The notes: generated by a model from the letters alone, not told the origin. DNA of 64,000 bases from an uncultured Acetobacterium sp. (GCF_963664135.1 NZ_OY760905.1:1302001-1366000); one strand, 5' to 3'; shown: positions 1 through 9,550, counted from the first letter of the stretch. A program made the numbers and translations.

Positions 1-537
1 TGCGAAGATAACTGGATGCGCTATCTGGATTATCTCTACGAAATGCCCCAGGGCACCCGTTTTTATTTTGAGTACGGCGATCCAAAATTGGTAAAAGAAA
101 AGCTTGGTAAAAAACATATTATCTCCGGTTTTTATCCCATTACTTACTTGAAAACAGCAACCAAAGAACAATGCATTGATAAAGCCAAAGAGCTCATTGA
201 TATCCTGGCTCCTGGAGGAAATTACTGGTTCACCTTTGATAAAAGTCCCGTTTCTCTTAATACAATCAATCCTGAGAACTATTTAGCGGTTCTCGAGTAT
301 GTTCGGGATAACGGAAGCTATCACAATGCCGGTGACAAAGTTTGGACGCAACCAAAAGAGGCTTCTATTGAACCGATTCTAAAAAATATTCCTGAGTTTA
401 AAAGTAAATATTATACGCCATATGAAGAATATGAAAGACTCAACCCACCTCCAAGACCTGATCTCAATGATATCATTGGTCAAAAAATGCAGCAATATGA
501 GGACATGCTCTTCAATATGCTGCTGATGATGTGCTAA
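1..537 (+). CDS. URO-D family protein, C-terminal part (methyltransferase-like), truncated by window edge
   Basis: The reading frame is open from base 1, so the true start lies outside the window and about 178 residues are visible. The segment resembles the C-terminal half of uroporphyrinogen decarboxylase (URO-D) family proteins, with the pattern LAPGGNYWFTFDK followed by a glycan-free helical tail. In acetogens and methanogens this family includes MtaA/MtbA-type corrinoid methyltransferases as well as true HemE, and the loop-to-C-terminal spacing looks more like the methyltransferase branch. Which substrate it serves cannot be told from this fragment. It ends in a Met-rich tail (QYEDMLFNMLLMMC). 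It is convergent with the TetR gene, and an 18-bp inverted repeat separates the two. Confidence 0.6.
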   Translation, partial: CEDNWMRYLDYLYEMPQGTRFYFEYGDPKLVKEKLGKKHIISGFYPITYLKTATKEQCIDKAKELIDILAPGGNYWFTFDKSPVSLNTINPENYLAVLEYVRDNGSYHNAGDKVWTQPKEASIEPILKNIPEFKSKYYTPYEEYERLNPPPRPDLNDIIGQKMQQYEDMLFNMLLMMC

Positions 538-560
538 CCTGACAAAGACTAACTAAATAA

Positions 561-613
561 TATCAGGCCAATACTATTTATAACCATCATTCGGCAATAG
601 TATTGGCCTGATA
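561..613. terminator. Bidirectional terminator hairpin between URO-D-like and tetR genes
   Basis: A perfect 18-bp inverted repeat (561-578 and 596-613, core ATCAGGCCAATACTATT) with a 17-nt loop lies between two convergent stop codons. The flanks are A/T-rich but there is no long T-run, so termination efficiency is uncertain. Confidence 0.7.
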
Positions 614-652
614 AAATTATTTATTATATGGTTTTTGAATTGATCACAACAA

Positions 653-1336
653 TTATCTCACGATAAAGTTTTTCTCAACTTTAACTTCTATTTCATCAAT
701 CATTTTCCGAGACGCTTCAATACATTGATCAATAAAATCATTTTCAAAACGCAGACTTTGGAAAAGCAAACGAATTTCTAACTCGGCCAGATATTCGCTA
801 CTGCAATCTAAATAACCATCATCTCGCGAAACGTGGAGTCCATGAACCACAGCAAGATTTGCCAGTGCCAGTGCCTTTACCTCTAGCCGCTCAAGTCCAA
901 GTTTATAAGAGCGATTGATATTTTCAACAAAGCCGACCGAAGCACTTTCGTTTTTCATCAAAATATTTGTATCACACAGTTCATGATAAAACTGATTCAA
1001 ATGTCGATTCAATCGGCAATTGCGATTTTGAACTCGGTATTCTATTGCTGTTTTCAAAACAACATTGCAACCTGGAAATTTCTCATTGATGGAATTTTGG
1101 GTTCTGACTTTATTGGCAACCATATATTCATTGTATATTTCCAGTGCCAGGTTGTTTTTGTTTTTAAAATAATAGGCCACCATGGCTTTATTGGTGTCCG
1201 ATTCCTGGGCAATTTCTGCTAAAGTCGTCTTAATAAAACCATGTTCATAGAATAATTGTTTAGCAGTTACATATATTTTATGCTTTGTTTGCAATCCTGC
1301 TTTATAGTTTCCCAAGCATTTTCTCCTCACTTTCAT
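653..1336 (-). CDS. TetR/AcrR family transcriptional regulator
   Basis: This is a 227-residue one-component repressor. An N-terminal TetR helix-turn-helix spans about residues 18-65: the pattern TKHKIYVTAKQLFYEHGF, then TTLAEIAQESDTNKAMVAYYFKNKNNL, with the usual YYF/K recognition helix end. The C-terminal ligand domain has no recognisable signature. It is transcribed alone towards the URO-D-like gene. The nearest divergent neighbour is beyond polC, so its target is not evident; autoregulation is the default inference. Its upstream region holds copy A of the structured repeat family. The ATG at 1336 is used and the length is normal for the family. Confidence 0.85.
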   Translation of the reverse strand: MKVRRKCLGNYKAGLQTKHKIYVTAKQLFYEHGFIKTTLAEIAQESDTNKAMVAYYFKNKNNLALEIYNEYMVANKVRTQNSINEKFPGCNVVLKTAIEYRVQNRNCRLNRHLNQFYHELCDTNILMKNESASVGFVENINRSYKLGLERLEVKALALANLAVVHGLHVSRDDGYLDCSSEYLAELEIRLLFQSLRFENDFIDQCIEASRKMIDEIEVKVEKNFIVR

Positions 1337-1374
1337 TTATCATTCATTTAGGCAATTGCGAAATTTAAAAATAT

Positions 1375-1545
1375 CGAACAACGGTTGCTTTGGGTGCAGT
1401 TTCCACAAACAATTTCGTAATGTGTAGGCGAACAGTTCATCGAACTGTCCGTCGTACAGTGTAGAAATTCGCATTGCGATTTCTTCTGGTTGTTTCGTGC
1501 GAAACTGCGCACAAAGCTCACGACACTTTCCGCAATCAGTTAATC
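1375..1545. repeat. Structured interspersed repeat, copy A
   Basis: Non-coding 315-nt gap between tetR and polC. Bases 1375-1545 align with 37549-37785 (copy D) at both ends: the block CGAACAA..TTGCTTTG..GCAGTTTC, then CAATTTcGTAAtGTGTAG, CGTACAGTGTA and GAAACTGmGCACAAAGCT. Hairpins visible: ACAGTTC/GAACTGT (1432-1438/1442-1448), AATTTC/GAAATT (1411-1416/1464-1469) and GTTTCG/CGAAAC near 1492-1505. The first two have compensatory changes relative to copy D. Copy A lacks the roughly 90-nt GGGCAGTCGCC module of copies B, C and D. Nothing else is seen in this gap. Confidence 0.75.
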
Positions 1546-1652
1546 ATTCATTGCGTATATTCTACCACAAAATAATTCTTTAACAGATATTATTCGATTA
1601 TTTGTATTTTTTTATAACCAGTCAATTAACGATGTTACCACTTTCCCCAACA

Positions 1653-4600
1653 TTAAAAAAACGCAATCTGATTCGATGCTGGTAACTGGTTTAAACAGCC
1701 CTGTTTTTCCAGTGTTTCGATCACCGATTTACTGATCTTTGTCCGCGCCTGTAAATCCTCACGGGACATATAAGGGCGAATCTGGGCTTCTTCAAAAATT
1801 CGCTGGGCGGCCTTATCACCAATTCCTTCCAAGGCATTTAAAGGCGGCAGTAAAGCATCGCCAATAATCCGGAATTGACTGAAATTGGACTCATAGACGT
1901 CCACATTTTTGAAGGTGTAACCACGGCACATCATTTCATGGGCTATTTCCAGCACCGTCAGTAAGGATTTCTCTTTGTTGGACGCTTTGGTGCCCAGATC
2001 TTTGATCTGATTCATCCGTTGCACCACCGCACCTTTGCCCTGGCTGATGAGCTGAGCATCAAACTCACTGGCCCGAACTGAAAAATAAGTGGCATAATAG
2101 GCCAACGGGTAATAGACCTTATACCAGGCAATTCGAAATGCCATGGTAACATAAGCCGCCGCATGGGCCTTAGGAAACATGTATTTAATCTTTTTACAGG
2201 AGTCGATGTACCATTCCGGCACCTTATTCTTACGCATGTCCTCTTCCCATTCGGGTTTGAGCCCTTTGCCTTTTCGGACGGCTTCCATAATGGTAAAAGC
2301 AGTTTTGGCTTCCAGCCCGGCGTAAATCAGATAAATCATAATATCATCCCGGGTACAGATCGCTTCTTTGATGGTGGCCTTCTTATCCCGGATCAGATCC
2401 TGGGCATTGTTGAGCCATACATCGGTTCCATGAGAAAGTCCAGAAATTCGGATCAGATCAGAAAATGCGGTCGGCTTGGTATCCAACAGCATTTCCCGAA
2501 CAAAGCTGGTGCCAAACTCAGGAATCCCGCAAACTCCCAGCGGCGATTCAAAATCACTGTCTTTAAGATCAAGAGCTTTGGTGGAGGTAAACAGACTCAT
2601 GGTTTTTTCATCATCCAGAGGAGTCCCAACTGGATCAATATCGGTAAAATCCTTGAGCATTTTTAGCATCGTGGGATCATCATGACCCAGAATATCAAGT
2701 TTCAACAATCGTCCACTGATGGATTCATAAGCAAAATGGGTGGTAACGGTGTCGCTTTCGGTATCATCTGCCGGTCGTTGAACCGGGCAGAAGTCGTAGA
2801 TATCCTTATAAGTCGGTACGACCATTATTCCACCAGGATGTTGGCCGGTGGTCTTTTTCACCCCGGCACAACACTGAATCACCCGTTCCAGTTCGGCCCG
2901 GGTGGCTTTGATTTCTTTTTCGTCATAGTAGTTTTTAACAAAACCAAAGGCTGTTTTTTCGGCAATGGTCGAGATGGTTCCGGCCCGGAAAACTTTTCCC
3001 TTGCCGAAGAGCACCTCGGTATAGCGATGGGCTTCAGCCTGATTTTCGCCCGAGAAATTGAGATCGATATCTGGCTCTTTATCACCTTCAAACCCCAGGA
3101 AGGTTTCAAAAGGGATATCAAAACCATCCTTGTCCATTTTGGTATTACAATGGGGACAATTGGCATCTTTTAAGTCCGGTCCCACCCCAACCTCGGTACT
3201 GTTAAAAAACTCTGAATGCTTGCAGTTAGGGCAACGGTAGTGGGGTGCCAACGGGTTAACCTCGGTGATACCACAAAGGGTAGCTACAAAGGACGATCCC
3301 ACCGATCCCCGGGAGCCGACCAGGTATCCATCTTCCATGGAATGGTACACCAGTTTCTGAGCAATCAGATAGAGTACTGAATAGCCGTTTCCAATAATGG
3401 AATCCAATTCTTTTTTGATTCGCTTCTCGACGATGTCTGGCAGCGGATGCCCAAAGAGCTCTTTGGCTCGGTCTTCCACCATTTCCCGAATCTCATCATC
3501 GGAACCTTCAATTACCGGCGGATAGGTGCCATCCGGAATCGGCAATACCTCTTCAATCAGTGCTCCGATTTTTCGGGGATTGTCGATAACAACCGCCCGA
3601 GCCGTTTCCTCATCCAGATAATCAAATTCATCCAGCATCTCCTGAGTGGTGCGATAATACAGCGGTGGTTGCTTACCGGCATCCTTGTAACCCTGACCGG
3701 TGAATAGAATTTCCCGATAAAGCGAATCTTCTTTATTGACAAAGTGGACATCGCCGGTGGCTACCACTGGTTTGTTCAAACTTCTGCCTAAATCTATGAT
3801 CCGTTTATTCAATGTTTTAAGGGCTTCCTGGTCCGGGACACTGTTATTGTCGATCAGGTATTGGTTGTTACCCAGCGGCTGGATTTCCAGATAGTCGTAA
3901 AAGCTGGCAATCTGTTGAATCTCATCCTCGGATTTATTGTGGACCATGGCCGAAAACAATTCGCCGGCTTCACAAGCCGAACCTAACAGGAGATTTTCCC
4001 GGTTTTCGGCCAACAATGACTTGGGGATTCGGGGTTTTTTATAAAAATAATTCAGGTGAGACTCAGAGACCAGCCGATATAAATCCTTGATCCCCGCCTG
4101 ATTTTTGGCATAGATGATAATATGGTTGGTGGCATTAATCCGGATGCTCCGTTCCCGGCTGGAAAGGGTGTTAAGGGTTTGAATCGAGGTGCAGCCCTTT
4201 TTCTCGGCCAAATCCAGAAGCTTCACAAATACCTTGGCTGAGGCTGACGCATCATCAAGCGCCCGGTGATGATTTTGAATGTCGATTTTAAAATGTGAGC
4301 ATAGTTTCTTCAGGGTATGCTTGCTAATCTGCGTTAACAGGCACCGGGACATGGCCAGGGTATCTACTGCGGTATTTTCCCGTTGGATGCTGTGTTCCGA
4401 CAACGCCTTGTTTAAAAAGCTCATATCAAACGAAGCATTATGCGCAACTAAAATAGTGTCGCCTGAAAATGCCAGAAATTCTTCAATGGCATCCCGTTCT
4501 TCGGCACCATCTGCGACCATCTGATTGGTGATATTGGTCAGATTCGTGATAAACGGCGGAATCTCACAATGGGGATTTACCAATGTTGTAAAGCTCTCGA

Positions 4601-5912
4601 TGATCTGCTTATTTTTAATTTTAACGGCGGCAATTTCAATAATCTTATGGTTTCCGGGGACCAACCCAGTGGTTTCCAGATCAAAAAAAGTAAATTCGCC
4701 ACAAAAGCCCTGATCCTGATTGCCAAAAACCATGTTCAGCTGGTCTTCAACCAGATAGCCTTCGACGCCATAAAGCACCTTGATTTTTTTCTTTCTGCCC
4801 AATTCCATCATTTCCGGATAGGCCTGCAAAACCCCATGATCGGTGATCCCGATGATATCATGTTGAAAATCTGATGCCTGCTTCATTATTTTTTCCACTT
4901 TGCTGACCGCATCCATTGAACTGAACTGGCTGTGCATATGAAGCTCCACCCGTTTTACCGGTGCGTCATCAGTTCGGATGGTTTCTTTGGAAAGATTGAT
5001 GTTTCGGGGATAAAACATCATTTCCTGAGAATACTCATCATAATTGATTTTCCCTTCGGCCAGATACCAGCACCCTTCTTTAATCCCTTCAATCACTTCT
5101 TCCTTATCGGTGAAGATCTTACAGGTAATGCTGTTGGTATTGTCAGTGATATTAAAAGTGAGCAAGGTTTTATTGTTTTTCAGTGCCCGGGTGTTCACCC
5201 CAAAGACCCAGCCTTTAATAACCAGACTTTTCCCTTCTGATTCGCCATTAATACTGAAATCAACATTCTTAAGCAAATCATGAGGCTTGGTTATTTTTTT
5301 TCCAGAGACCACATCCCCGGGTTTTTCAGCTTTGGGAAGTTTGGCGGTACCGGTAGAACTTGAACTGGCAGTCGAAACAACGGGTTTAATATTGGCCAGT
5401 CGTTTCTCCAGATCCTGCTGACTCTTCTCTGCCACCGAATCTTCATCGGTGAAACGCACCACCAAATCAGCTTCCAGGCCATAATGCTCAGCGATCAACC
5501 GTTTGAAACGGCTGGAAAAAATGGCCAGCGCTTCGCCATCCAGTTCTCCCGTGGATCGCCCTCTGACATAAAAGGTATTGCCTTCAGCAATCAGGGTGTT
5601 GATCAGTAAGATATTGGTGATTTTTTGGTTAATGCCAACCAGGAGCTGGCTGACGCCCTTGCCATCAGTTGATAGCAGATGCTCGCCATTTTCATATTTT
5701 AAGGGAGCGACCTCAATTTGAAGGGCCTGGGCGTAATCGAAAATTTCTCGTAATTCGGTATCGATAAATTCAGTATCTGCCTGTTTTTTAGGACTGGAAA
5801 ATTTAAAAATCAATTCCCCTTTACTGGAATTGATTTTTATACTATCGGTGATTAGATGATAGTCCGTTATTATTTTTTGATATCGTTCTTGTCGTCGGGT
5901 TAAAATACTCAA
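1653..5912 (-). CDS. polC: DNA polymerase III PolC-type, replicative, with built-in 3'-5' exonuclease
   Basis: This is the full-length (1419 aa) Gram-positive replicative polymerase. Domains in order: N-terminal region to about 200, OB-fold about 215-310, PHP domain from about 322 (ELHMHSQFSSMDA; GITDHG), and a DEDD exonuclease interrupting it at about 406-575 (FFDLETTG, HNASFDMSFL, HRALDDASASA). The polymerase core follows with GSRGSVGSSFVA, a four-Cys zinc motif (CPNC...CPHC) and PDIDLNF, then helix-hairpin-helix segments at the C-terminus. The start is TTG at 5912 with GAGG about 9 nt upstream and 10 nt after ispG; no ATG lies near. It is the last gene of the uppS-cdsA-rseP-ispG-polC operon. 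Confidence 0.97.
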   Translation of the reverse strand: MSILTRRQERYQKIITDYHLITDSIKINSSKGELIFKFSSPKKQADTEFIDTELREIFDYAQALQIEVAPLKYENGEHLLSTDGKGVSQLLVGINQKITNILLINTLIAEGNTFYVRGRSTGELDGEALAIFSSRFKRLIAEHYGLEADLVVRFTDEDSVAEKSQQDLEKRLANIKPVVSTASSSSTGTAKLPKAEKPGDVVSGKKITKPHDLLKNVDFSINGESEGKSLVIKGWVFGVNTRALKNNKTLLTFNITDNTNSITCKIFTDKEEVIEGIKEGCWYLAEGKINYDEYSQEMMFYPRNINLSKETIRTDDAPVKRVELHMHSQFSSMDAVSKVEKIMKQASDFQHDIIGITDHGVLQAYPEMMELGRKKKIKVLYGVEGYLVEDQLNMVFGNQDQGFCGEFTFFDLETTGLVPGNHKIIEIAAVKIKNKQIIESFTTLVNPHCEIPPFITNLTNITNQMVADGAEERDAIEEFLAFSGDTILVAHNASFDMSFLNKALSEHSIQRENTAVDTLAMSRCLLTQISKHTLKKLCSHFKIDIQNHHRALDDASASAKVFVKLLDLAEKKGCTSIQTLNTLSSRERSIRINATNHIIIYAKNQAGIKDLYRLVSESHLNYFYKKPRIPKSLLAENRENLLLGSACEAGELFSAMVHNKSEDEIQQIASFYDYLEIQPLGNNQYLIDNNSVPDQEALKTLNKRIIDLGRSLNKPVVATGDVHFVNKEDSLYREILFTGQGYKDAGKQPPLYYRTTQEMLDEFDYLDEETARAVVIDNPRKIGALIEEVLPIPDGTYPPVIEGSDDEIREMVEDRAKELFGHPLPDIVEKRIKKELDSIIGNGYSVLYLIAQKLVYHSMEDGYLVGSRGSVGSSFVATLCGITEVNPLAPHYRCPNCKHSEFFNSTEVGVGPDLKDANCPHCNTKMDKDGFDIPFETFLGFEGDKEPDIDLNFSGENQAEAHRYTEVLFGKGKVFRAGTISTIAEKTAFGFVKNYYDEKEIKATRAELERVIQCCAGVKKTTGQHPGGIMVVPTYKDIYDFCPVQRPADDTESDTVTTHFAYESISGRLLKLDILGHDDPTMLKMLKDFTDIDPVGTPLDDEKTMSLFTSTKALDLKDSDFESPLGVCGIPEFGTSFVREMLLDTKPTAFSDLIRISGLSHGTDVWLNNAQDLIRDKKATIKEAICTRDDIMIYLIYAGLEAKTAFTIMEAVRKGKGLKPEWEEDMRKNKVPEWYIDSCKKIKYMFPKAHAAAYVTMAFRIAWYKVYYPLAYYATYFSVRASEFDAQLISQGKGAVVQRMNQIKDLGTKASNKEKSLLTVLEIAHEMMCRGYTFKNVDVYESNFSQFRIIGDALLPPLNALEGIGDKAAQRIFEEAQIRPYMSREDLQARTKISKSVIETLEKQGCLNQLPASNQIAFF

Positions 5913-5922
5913 AGATCTCGCC

Positions 5923-6987
5923 TCACATTTTTTCTATTTCTTCCATTAACACAGAGATGATTTCAGCCTCTGTGATACTTTTTATAATCTCACCCTTTTT
6001 AAATAAAACTGCTTTATTTTTCCCGCCGGCGATGCCAATATCGGCAGCCTTACCTTCGCCAGGACCATTAACAATACATCCCATCACGGCCACCTTAATG
6101 TCTTTTTCCACAAATCTTAGTTGCGCATTGATTTCTTGGGCAATGCCAATCAGATCTATTTCGGTTCGACCACAGGTGGGACAGGAAATGACTTCGACAC
6201 GGGAACGTCTGCCCTCATATAAACCGATACCGCGCAGAATATCTCGGGCAACATCAATTTCTTCTAAAGGATCTCCGGTAACCGATACCCGGAGGGTATC
6301 CCCTAATCCATTAAGGAGCAGGTAACCAATGCCCATGGCTGATTTAACAGCTGAACTTCGTAGTATTCCGGCCTCGGTGATCCCCAAATGAAGCGGATAA
6401 TCGTATTTTTCTGAAAACTGTTCATAGGATTCAATGGTAAAACGCACATCTGAAGCCTTCATGGAAACCGCAATATTATCAAAACCAGCTTCCTCCAGCA
6501 GATGAATGTGCTTTTCTGCCGATTCCACCATTCCTTCTGGGGTTACCTGACCATCGTTCTTTGCCAGAATTTCTTTTTCCAGGGAGCCGGCGTTTACTCC
6601 AATCCGAATCGGAATGCTGCGTTCGTTAGCCATAGCCACAATTTCCCGGATTCCTTTTCCTGAGCCAATATTACCAGGATTGATCCGCAGCTTATCGACG
6701 CCATTTTCCATGGCCATCAGTGCCAACCGGTAATCAAAATGAATATCAGCTACCAGCGGGATCGTTATGCCACTTCTGATACCGGCGATGGCGTTAGCTG
6801 CAGTTTCATCTGGAACAGCTACCCGGATAATCTCACATCCTGCCACTGCCAGACCATTAATCTGATCCACTGTCGCTGCTACATTTCTGGTATCGGTGTT
6901 GGTCATGGACTGAATGGCAATCGGGTGCTTGCCACCAATTGCAACGGGACCAATATTTACAACCCGAGTTTCTTTTCGATTTTTCAC
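5923..6987 (-). CDS. ispG: 4-hydroxy-3-methylbut-2-en-1-yl diphosphate synthase (IspG/GcpE)
   Basis: This [4Fe-4S] enzyme of the MEP isoprenoid pathway makes HMBPP from MEcPP. The 354-residue sequence has the family N-terminus (VNIGPVAIGGKHPIAIQSMTNTDT), a TIM-barrel body (RINPGNIGSGKG) and the C-terminal cluster ligands SCPTCGRTE and MGCIVNGPGE, followed by DIGIAGGK. It is the short bacterial form without the extra plant-type domain. The start is GTG at 6987, preceded by AGGAGAAGC. It lies between rseP and polC with gaps of about 10 nt, so it is co-transcribed. With uppS it links isoprenoid supply to cell-wall lipid carrier synthesis. Confidence 0.96.
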   Translation of the reverse strand: MKNRKETRVVNIGPVAIGGKHPIAIQSMTNTDTRNVAATVDQINGLAVAGCEIIRVAVPDETAANAIAGIRSGITIPLVADIHFDYRLALMAMENGVDKLRINPGNIGSGKGIREIVAMANERSIPIRIGVNAGSLEKEILAKNDGQVTPEGMVESAEKHIHLLEEAGFDNIAVSMKASDVRFTIESYEQFSEKYDYPLHLGITEAGILRSSAVKSAMGIGYLLLNGLGDTLRVSVTGDPLEEIDVARDILRGIGLYEGRRSRVEVISCPTCGRTEIDLIGIAQEINAQLRFVEKDIKVAVMGCIVNGPGEGKAADIGIAGGKNKAVLFKKGEIIKSITEAEIISVLMEEIEKM

Positions 6988-6996
6988 ATGCTTCTC

Positions 6997-7791
6997 CTAA
7001 GCGGCCAACCGCATGACATCGTTAAAAGCAATCAGTATTGCCAATCCAATTAAGGCGATAAATCCAAAATAGTTGATCTTCATTTCCCATTCCGGACTCA
7101 GTTTACGGCGAACGATCATTTCAACTAAAATAATAAAAATACGGCCGCCATCCAATGCCGGCAATGGAAAGAGGTTGATAATTCCCAGATTAACACTTAA
7201 CATCGCTGTGAATGCTAACAAAATAATGAGTCCGCTCTGTAAAAAGGTATCAACCATCGATACCATTCCAATGGGTCCGGCCAACTGATCAAGTCCCACC
7301 TGACCGGTAAACAACATCCCGAAGGACTGAAAAATCAAACCGGAAAATCGCCAGGTGTTAAAAAAGGCGGTTCCGATGGCGTCAAAAATATTCGTATGAC
7401 CGGTAAATAAGGCCACGACAATCAGACAAAAGATGGCAAAAATAATATTCATTGCCGAGCCGGCCACTAAAACCAGCAGTTTTTGCCCCCGACTTTTCGC
7501 TTCGAAACTTCTGGGGTCGATGGGAGTGCCGGGATCTTTGGGAATAAGGTTGCCCTCTTCATCAAATTCCGGTTCTTCGCCCCGCATTTTACAAAATCCC
7601 CCGACGGGAAAGGCACGGATGGTAAACAGGGTTTCTTTTCCCTGATGACCAAACAATTTTGGCCCCATTCCAATGGCAAATTCTTCAACGAAAATGCCTG
7701 TTTTTTTTGCGACCATAAAATGACCCAGTTCATGAACAATGACTAAGACACATAATATGAGCAGTGTGATGAGTATGGTAACTAGATTCAA
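6997..7791 (-). CDS. rseP: RseP/RasP-type site-2 intramembrane zinc protease lacking the PDZ domain
   Basis: This membrane-embedded metalloprotease is 264 residues long. HELGH (about residues 20-24) in the first membrane helix supplies the zinc ligands and catalytic Glu, and the C-terminal NLFPLPALDGGR motif gives the third ligand. Homologues in Firmicutes usually carry a PDZ domain between membrane segments 2 and 3. Here the sequence goes straight from TM2 (IIFAIFCLIVVALFTG) to the FDAIGTAFFNTW helix with no PDZ and no obvious frameshift. The start is TTG at 7791 with GGTGA six bases upstream. It probably cleaves anti-sigma factors or remnant signal peptides; the substrate is unknown. Confidence 0.9.
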   Translation of the reverse strand: MNLVTILITLLILCVLVIVHELGHFMVAKKTGIFVEEFAIGMGPKLFGHQGKETLFTIRAFPVGGFCKMRGEEPEFDEEGNLIPKDPGTPIDPRSFEAKSRGQKLLVLVAGSAMNIIFAIFCLIVVALFTGHTNIFDAIGTAFFNTWRFSGLIFQSFGMLFTGQVGLDQLAGPIGMVSMVDTFLQSGLIILLAFTAMLSVNLGIINLFPLPALDGGRIFIILVEMIVRRKLSPEWEMKINYFGFIALIGLAILIAFNDVMRLAA

Positions 7792-7799
7792 ATTTTCAC

Positions 7800-8684
7800 C
7801 TACGCGATGCCAATGGTTAATTTGGCAAAGATATAAATTAACGGGATAATAAACAGGATACTGTCAAATCGATCCAATATTCCCCCATGACCGGGTAAAA
7901 TACTTCCATAATCTTTTATTTTGGCCTTCCGCTTAATCATGGACGCCATTAAATCCCCGCATTGTCCCGCAATGCTTCCAAAAATGCCAACAATCAGGTA
8001 TAAATACCAAGGTAGAACAAAGTTAAAGTAAGAGCTCAGTATTGTGCCATAAAGAATGGTGCACAAAGCCGCAACAACTACGCCACCGATTGAACCAGCT
8101 ATCGTTTTTTTAGGGCTGATCAGTGGTGCAATTTTTCTGTTTCCAATGGATTTGCCAACAAAATATGCGGCCGTATCGGTCGTAAAGGCAATCACAAAAA
8201 TCATCCACATATAGTAAACACCTTTATTGACCGTTTCAAATAAAAAGAGATGACCAAACATCACCGGCACATAAATTAATCCCATCAGGGTTGCACTCCC
8301 CCGCTGAATACCAACATTTCCCGATAAAATTTCATAGCAGAAAATGGCAATAAACTCCAGCAATAAAACGGGCATCAGAAAATAATAATCCAATTTGATG
8401 GTAAGCATCAATATGCCTGCCAAAAAGACCATCAGCAAAATACTTATTTTAGGACGGATGAGCCGATTGATGGCACTGGTGTACTCTAAAATACCGGCAA
8501 TCGCCAATAGCGAAACACCGATAACCAAAATAAAGCCGCCAGAGTATAAAACGAAAATGAGTAATGGCAGACCAATAACCCCTGTCCAAATACGGGTTTT
8601 CATCGAGCTTTTTTCGGCCCGCCGGCTTTCAGCTCTGGCTCTTTCAGCTCTTCTGCTTTCCAAAGTGCTATTCGGCCGATCCAT
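7800..8684 (-). CDS. cdsA: Phosphatidate cytidylyltransferase (CDP-diacylglycerol synthase)
   Basis: This integral membrane enzyme forms CDP-diacylglycerol from CTP and phosphatidate for phospholipid synthesis. The product has a hydrophilic, Arg/Glu/Ala-rich N-terminus followed by about eight hydrophobic segments. The family signature lies near the C-terminus: KRKAKIKDYGSILPGHGGILDRFDS. I chose the ATG at 8684 (AAAGGAAT about 9 nt upstream). An in-frame ATG at 8711 would overlap uppS by 44 nt and lacks a clear ribosome site. Even so it overlaps the uppS end by 17 nt, suggesting translational coupling. The usual next gene dxr is absent; rseP follows directly. Confidence 0.93.
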   Translation of the reverse strand: MDRPNSTLESRRAERARAESRRAEKSSMKTRIWTGVIGLPLLIFVLYSGGFILVIGVSLLAIAGILEYTSAINRLIRPKISILLMVFLAGILMLTIKLDYYFLMPVLLLEFIAIFCYEILSGNVGIQRGSATLMGLIYVPVMFGHLFLFETVNKGVYYMWMIFVIAFTTDTAAYFVGKSIGNRKIAPLISPKKTIAGSIGGVVVAALCTILYGTILSSYFNFVLPWYLYLIVGIFGSIAGQCGDLMASMIKRKAKIKDYGSILPGHGGILDRFDSILFIIPLIYIFAKLTIGIA

Positions 8685-9378
8685 AGCGCCGATTCCTTTT
8701 CTGATAATCATGGATCATTTCGTAGTAGACTGCCACTTCAAAATCCGGCCAAAAGACGTCTGTAAACATAAATTCAGTGTATGCCATCTGCCACAACATA
8801 AAATTACTGAGCCGACTTTCGCCACCAGTGCGAATTAACAAATCCGGATCTGCCTGACCTTTCGTATAAAGATGATCACTGATATGCTGTTCGGTTACTT
8901 CCTCTGGTGTTAAGCCCTGAGCAATAATTTCTTTCACAGCATTAAGAATTTCATCTCTGCCACCATAATTTAGTGCTATATTTAAAATAAGACCGGTATT
9001 TGCAGCGGTTTTGTTCATCGCCTTTACAGCTGCTTCTCTGACTTTTTTACCCAGTCTTTCCAGATTACCAATGACATTGATTTTGACATTGTTTTCATGT
9101 AGTTCACCAACTTCTTTATGAAAATATTCAACCGCAATATTCATCAGCCCATCAACTTCTTCCTGGCTGCGTTTCCAGTTTTCGGTGGAGAAAGCATACA
9201 TTGTTACTATTTTTATGCCCGCATCTGACGATGCCCGGACGATTTTCTTCAGTGTTTTCATGCCGGCATTGTGACCAAATAAACGCGGACGATTTTTTGC
9301 TTTCGCCCACCGGCCATTTCCGTCCATGATTATTGCTATATGCTCAGGCAGATTATCTTTATCTAGCTGACTTATCAT
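8668..9378 (-). CDS. uppS: Isoprenyl transferase (undecaprenyl diphosphate synthase)
   Basis: This cis-prenyltransferase elongates farnesyl-PP to the C55 lipid carrier for peptidoglycan. Its 236 residues carry the full family pattern: HIAIIMDGNGRWAK with the catalytic Asp, GHNAGMKTLKKIV, YAFSTENWKRS, LNYGGRDEI and the C-terminal DLLIRTGGESRLSNFMLWQ. The ATG at 9378 follows GAGGTG. It is the first gene of the operon, driven by the promoter at 9444-9472. No frr gene sits upstream, although frr often precedes uppS in Firmicutes. Confidence 0.97.
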   Translation of the reverse strand: MISQLDKDNLPEHIAIIMDGNGRWAKAKNRPRLFGHNAGMKTLKKIVRASSDAGIKIVTMYAFSTENWKRSQEEVDGLMNIAVEYFHKEVGELHENNVKINVIGNLERLGKKVREAAVKAMNKTAANTGLILNIALNYGGRDEILNAVKEIIAQGLTPEEVTEQHISDHLYTKGQADPDLLIRTGGESRLSNFMLWQMAYTEFMFTDVFWPDFEVAVYYEMIHDYQKRNRRYGSAE

Positions 9379-9443
9379 ATTGCACCTCTTTTTCTATCGT
9401 ATTTACGTAACTTCTAGATCGACTGTTTATTCTCTTCATGAAT

Positions 9444-9472
9444 ATTATATGCTATTTTTTAAGATTTGTAAA
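9444..9472 (-). promoter_or_regulatory. Sigma-A type promoter for uppS-cdsA-rseP-ispG-polC
   Basis: On the minus strand TTTACA (9472-9467) and TATAAT (9449-9444) are separated by exactly 17 nt. This is a near-consensus promoter about 65 nt upstream of the uppS start codon. Confidence 0.75.
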
Positions 9473-9550
9473 TTCCATCACTTGGGGATAAGCCCAAACA
9501 AGATTTCCTTAAGACTTTTTTTAATGACTGATTTAATTTTCAAAAAGGAA

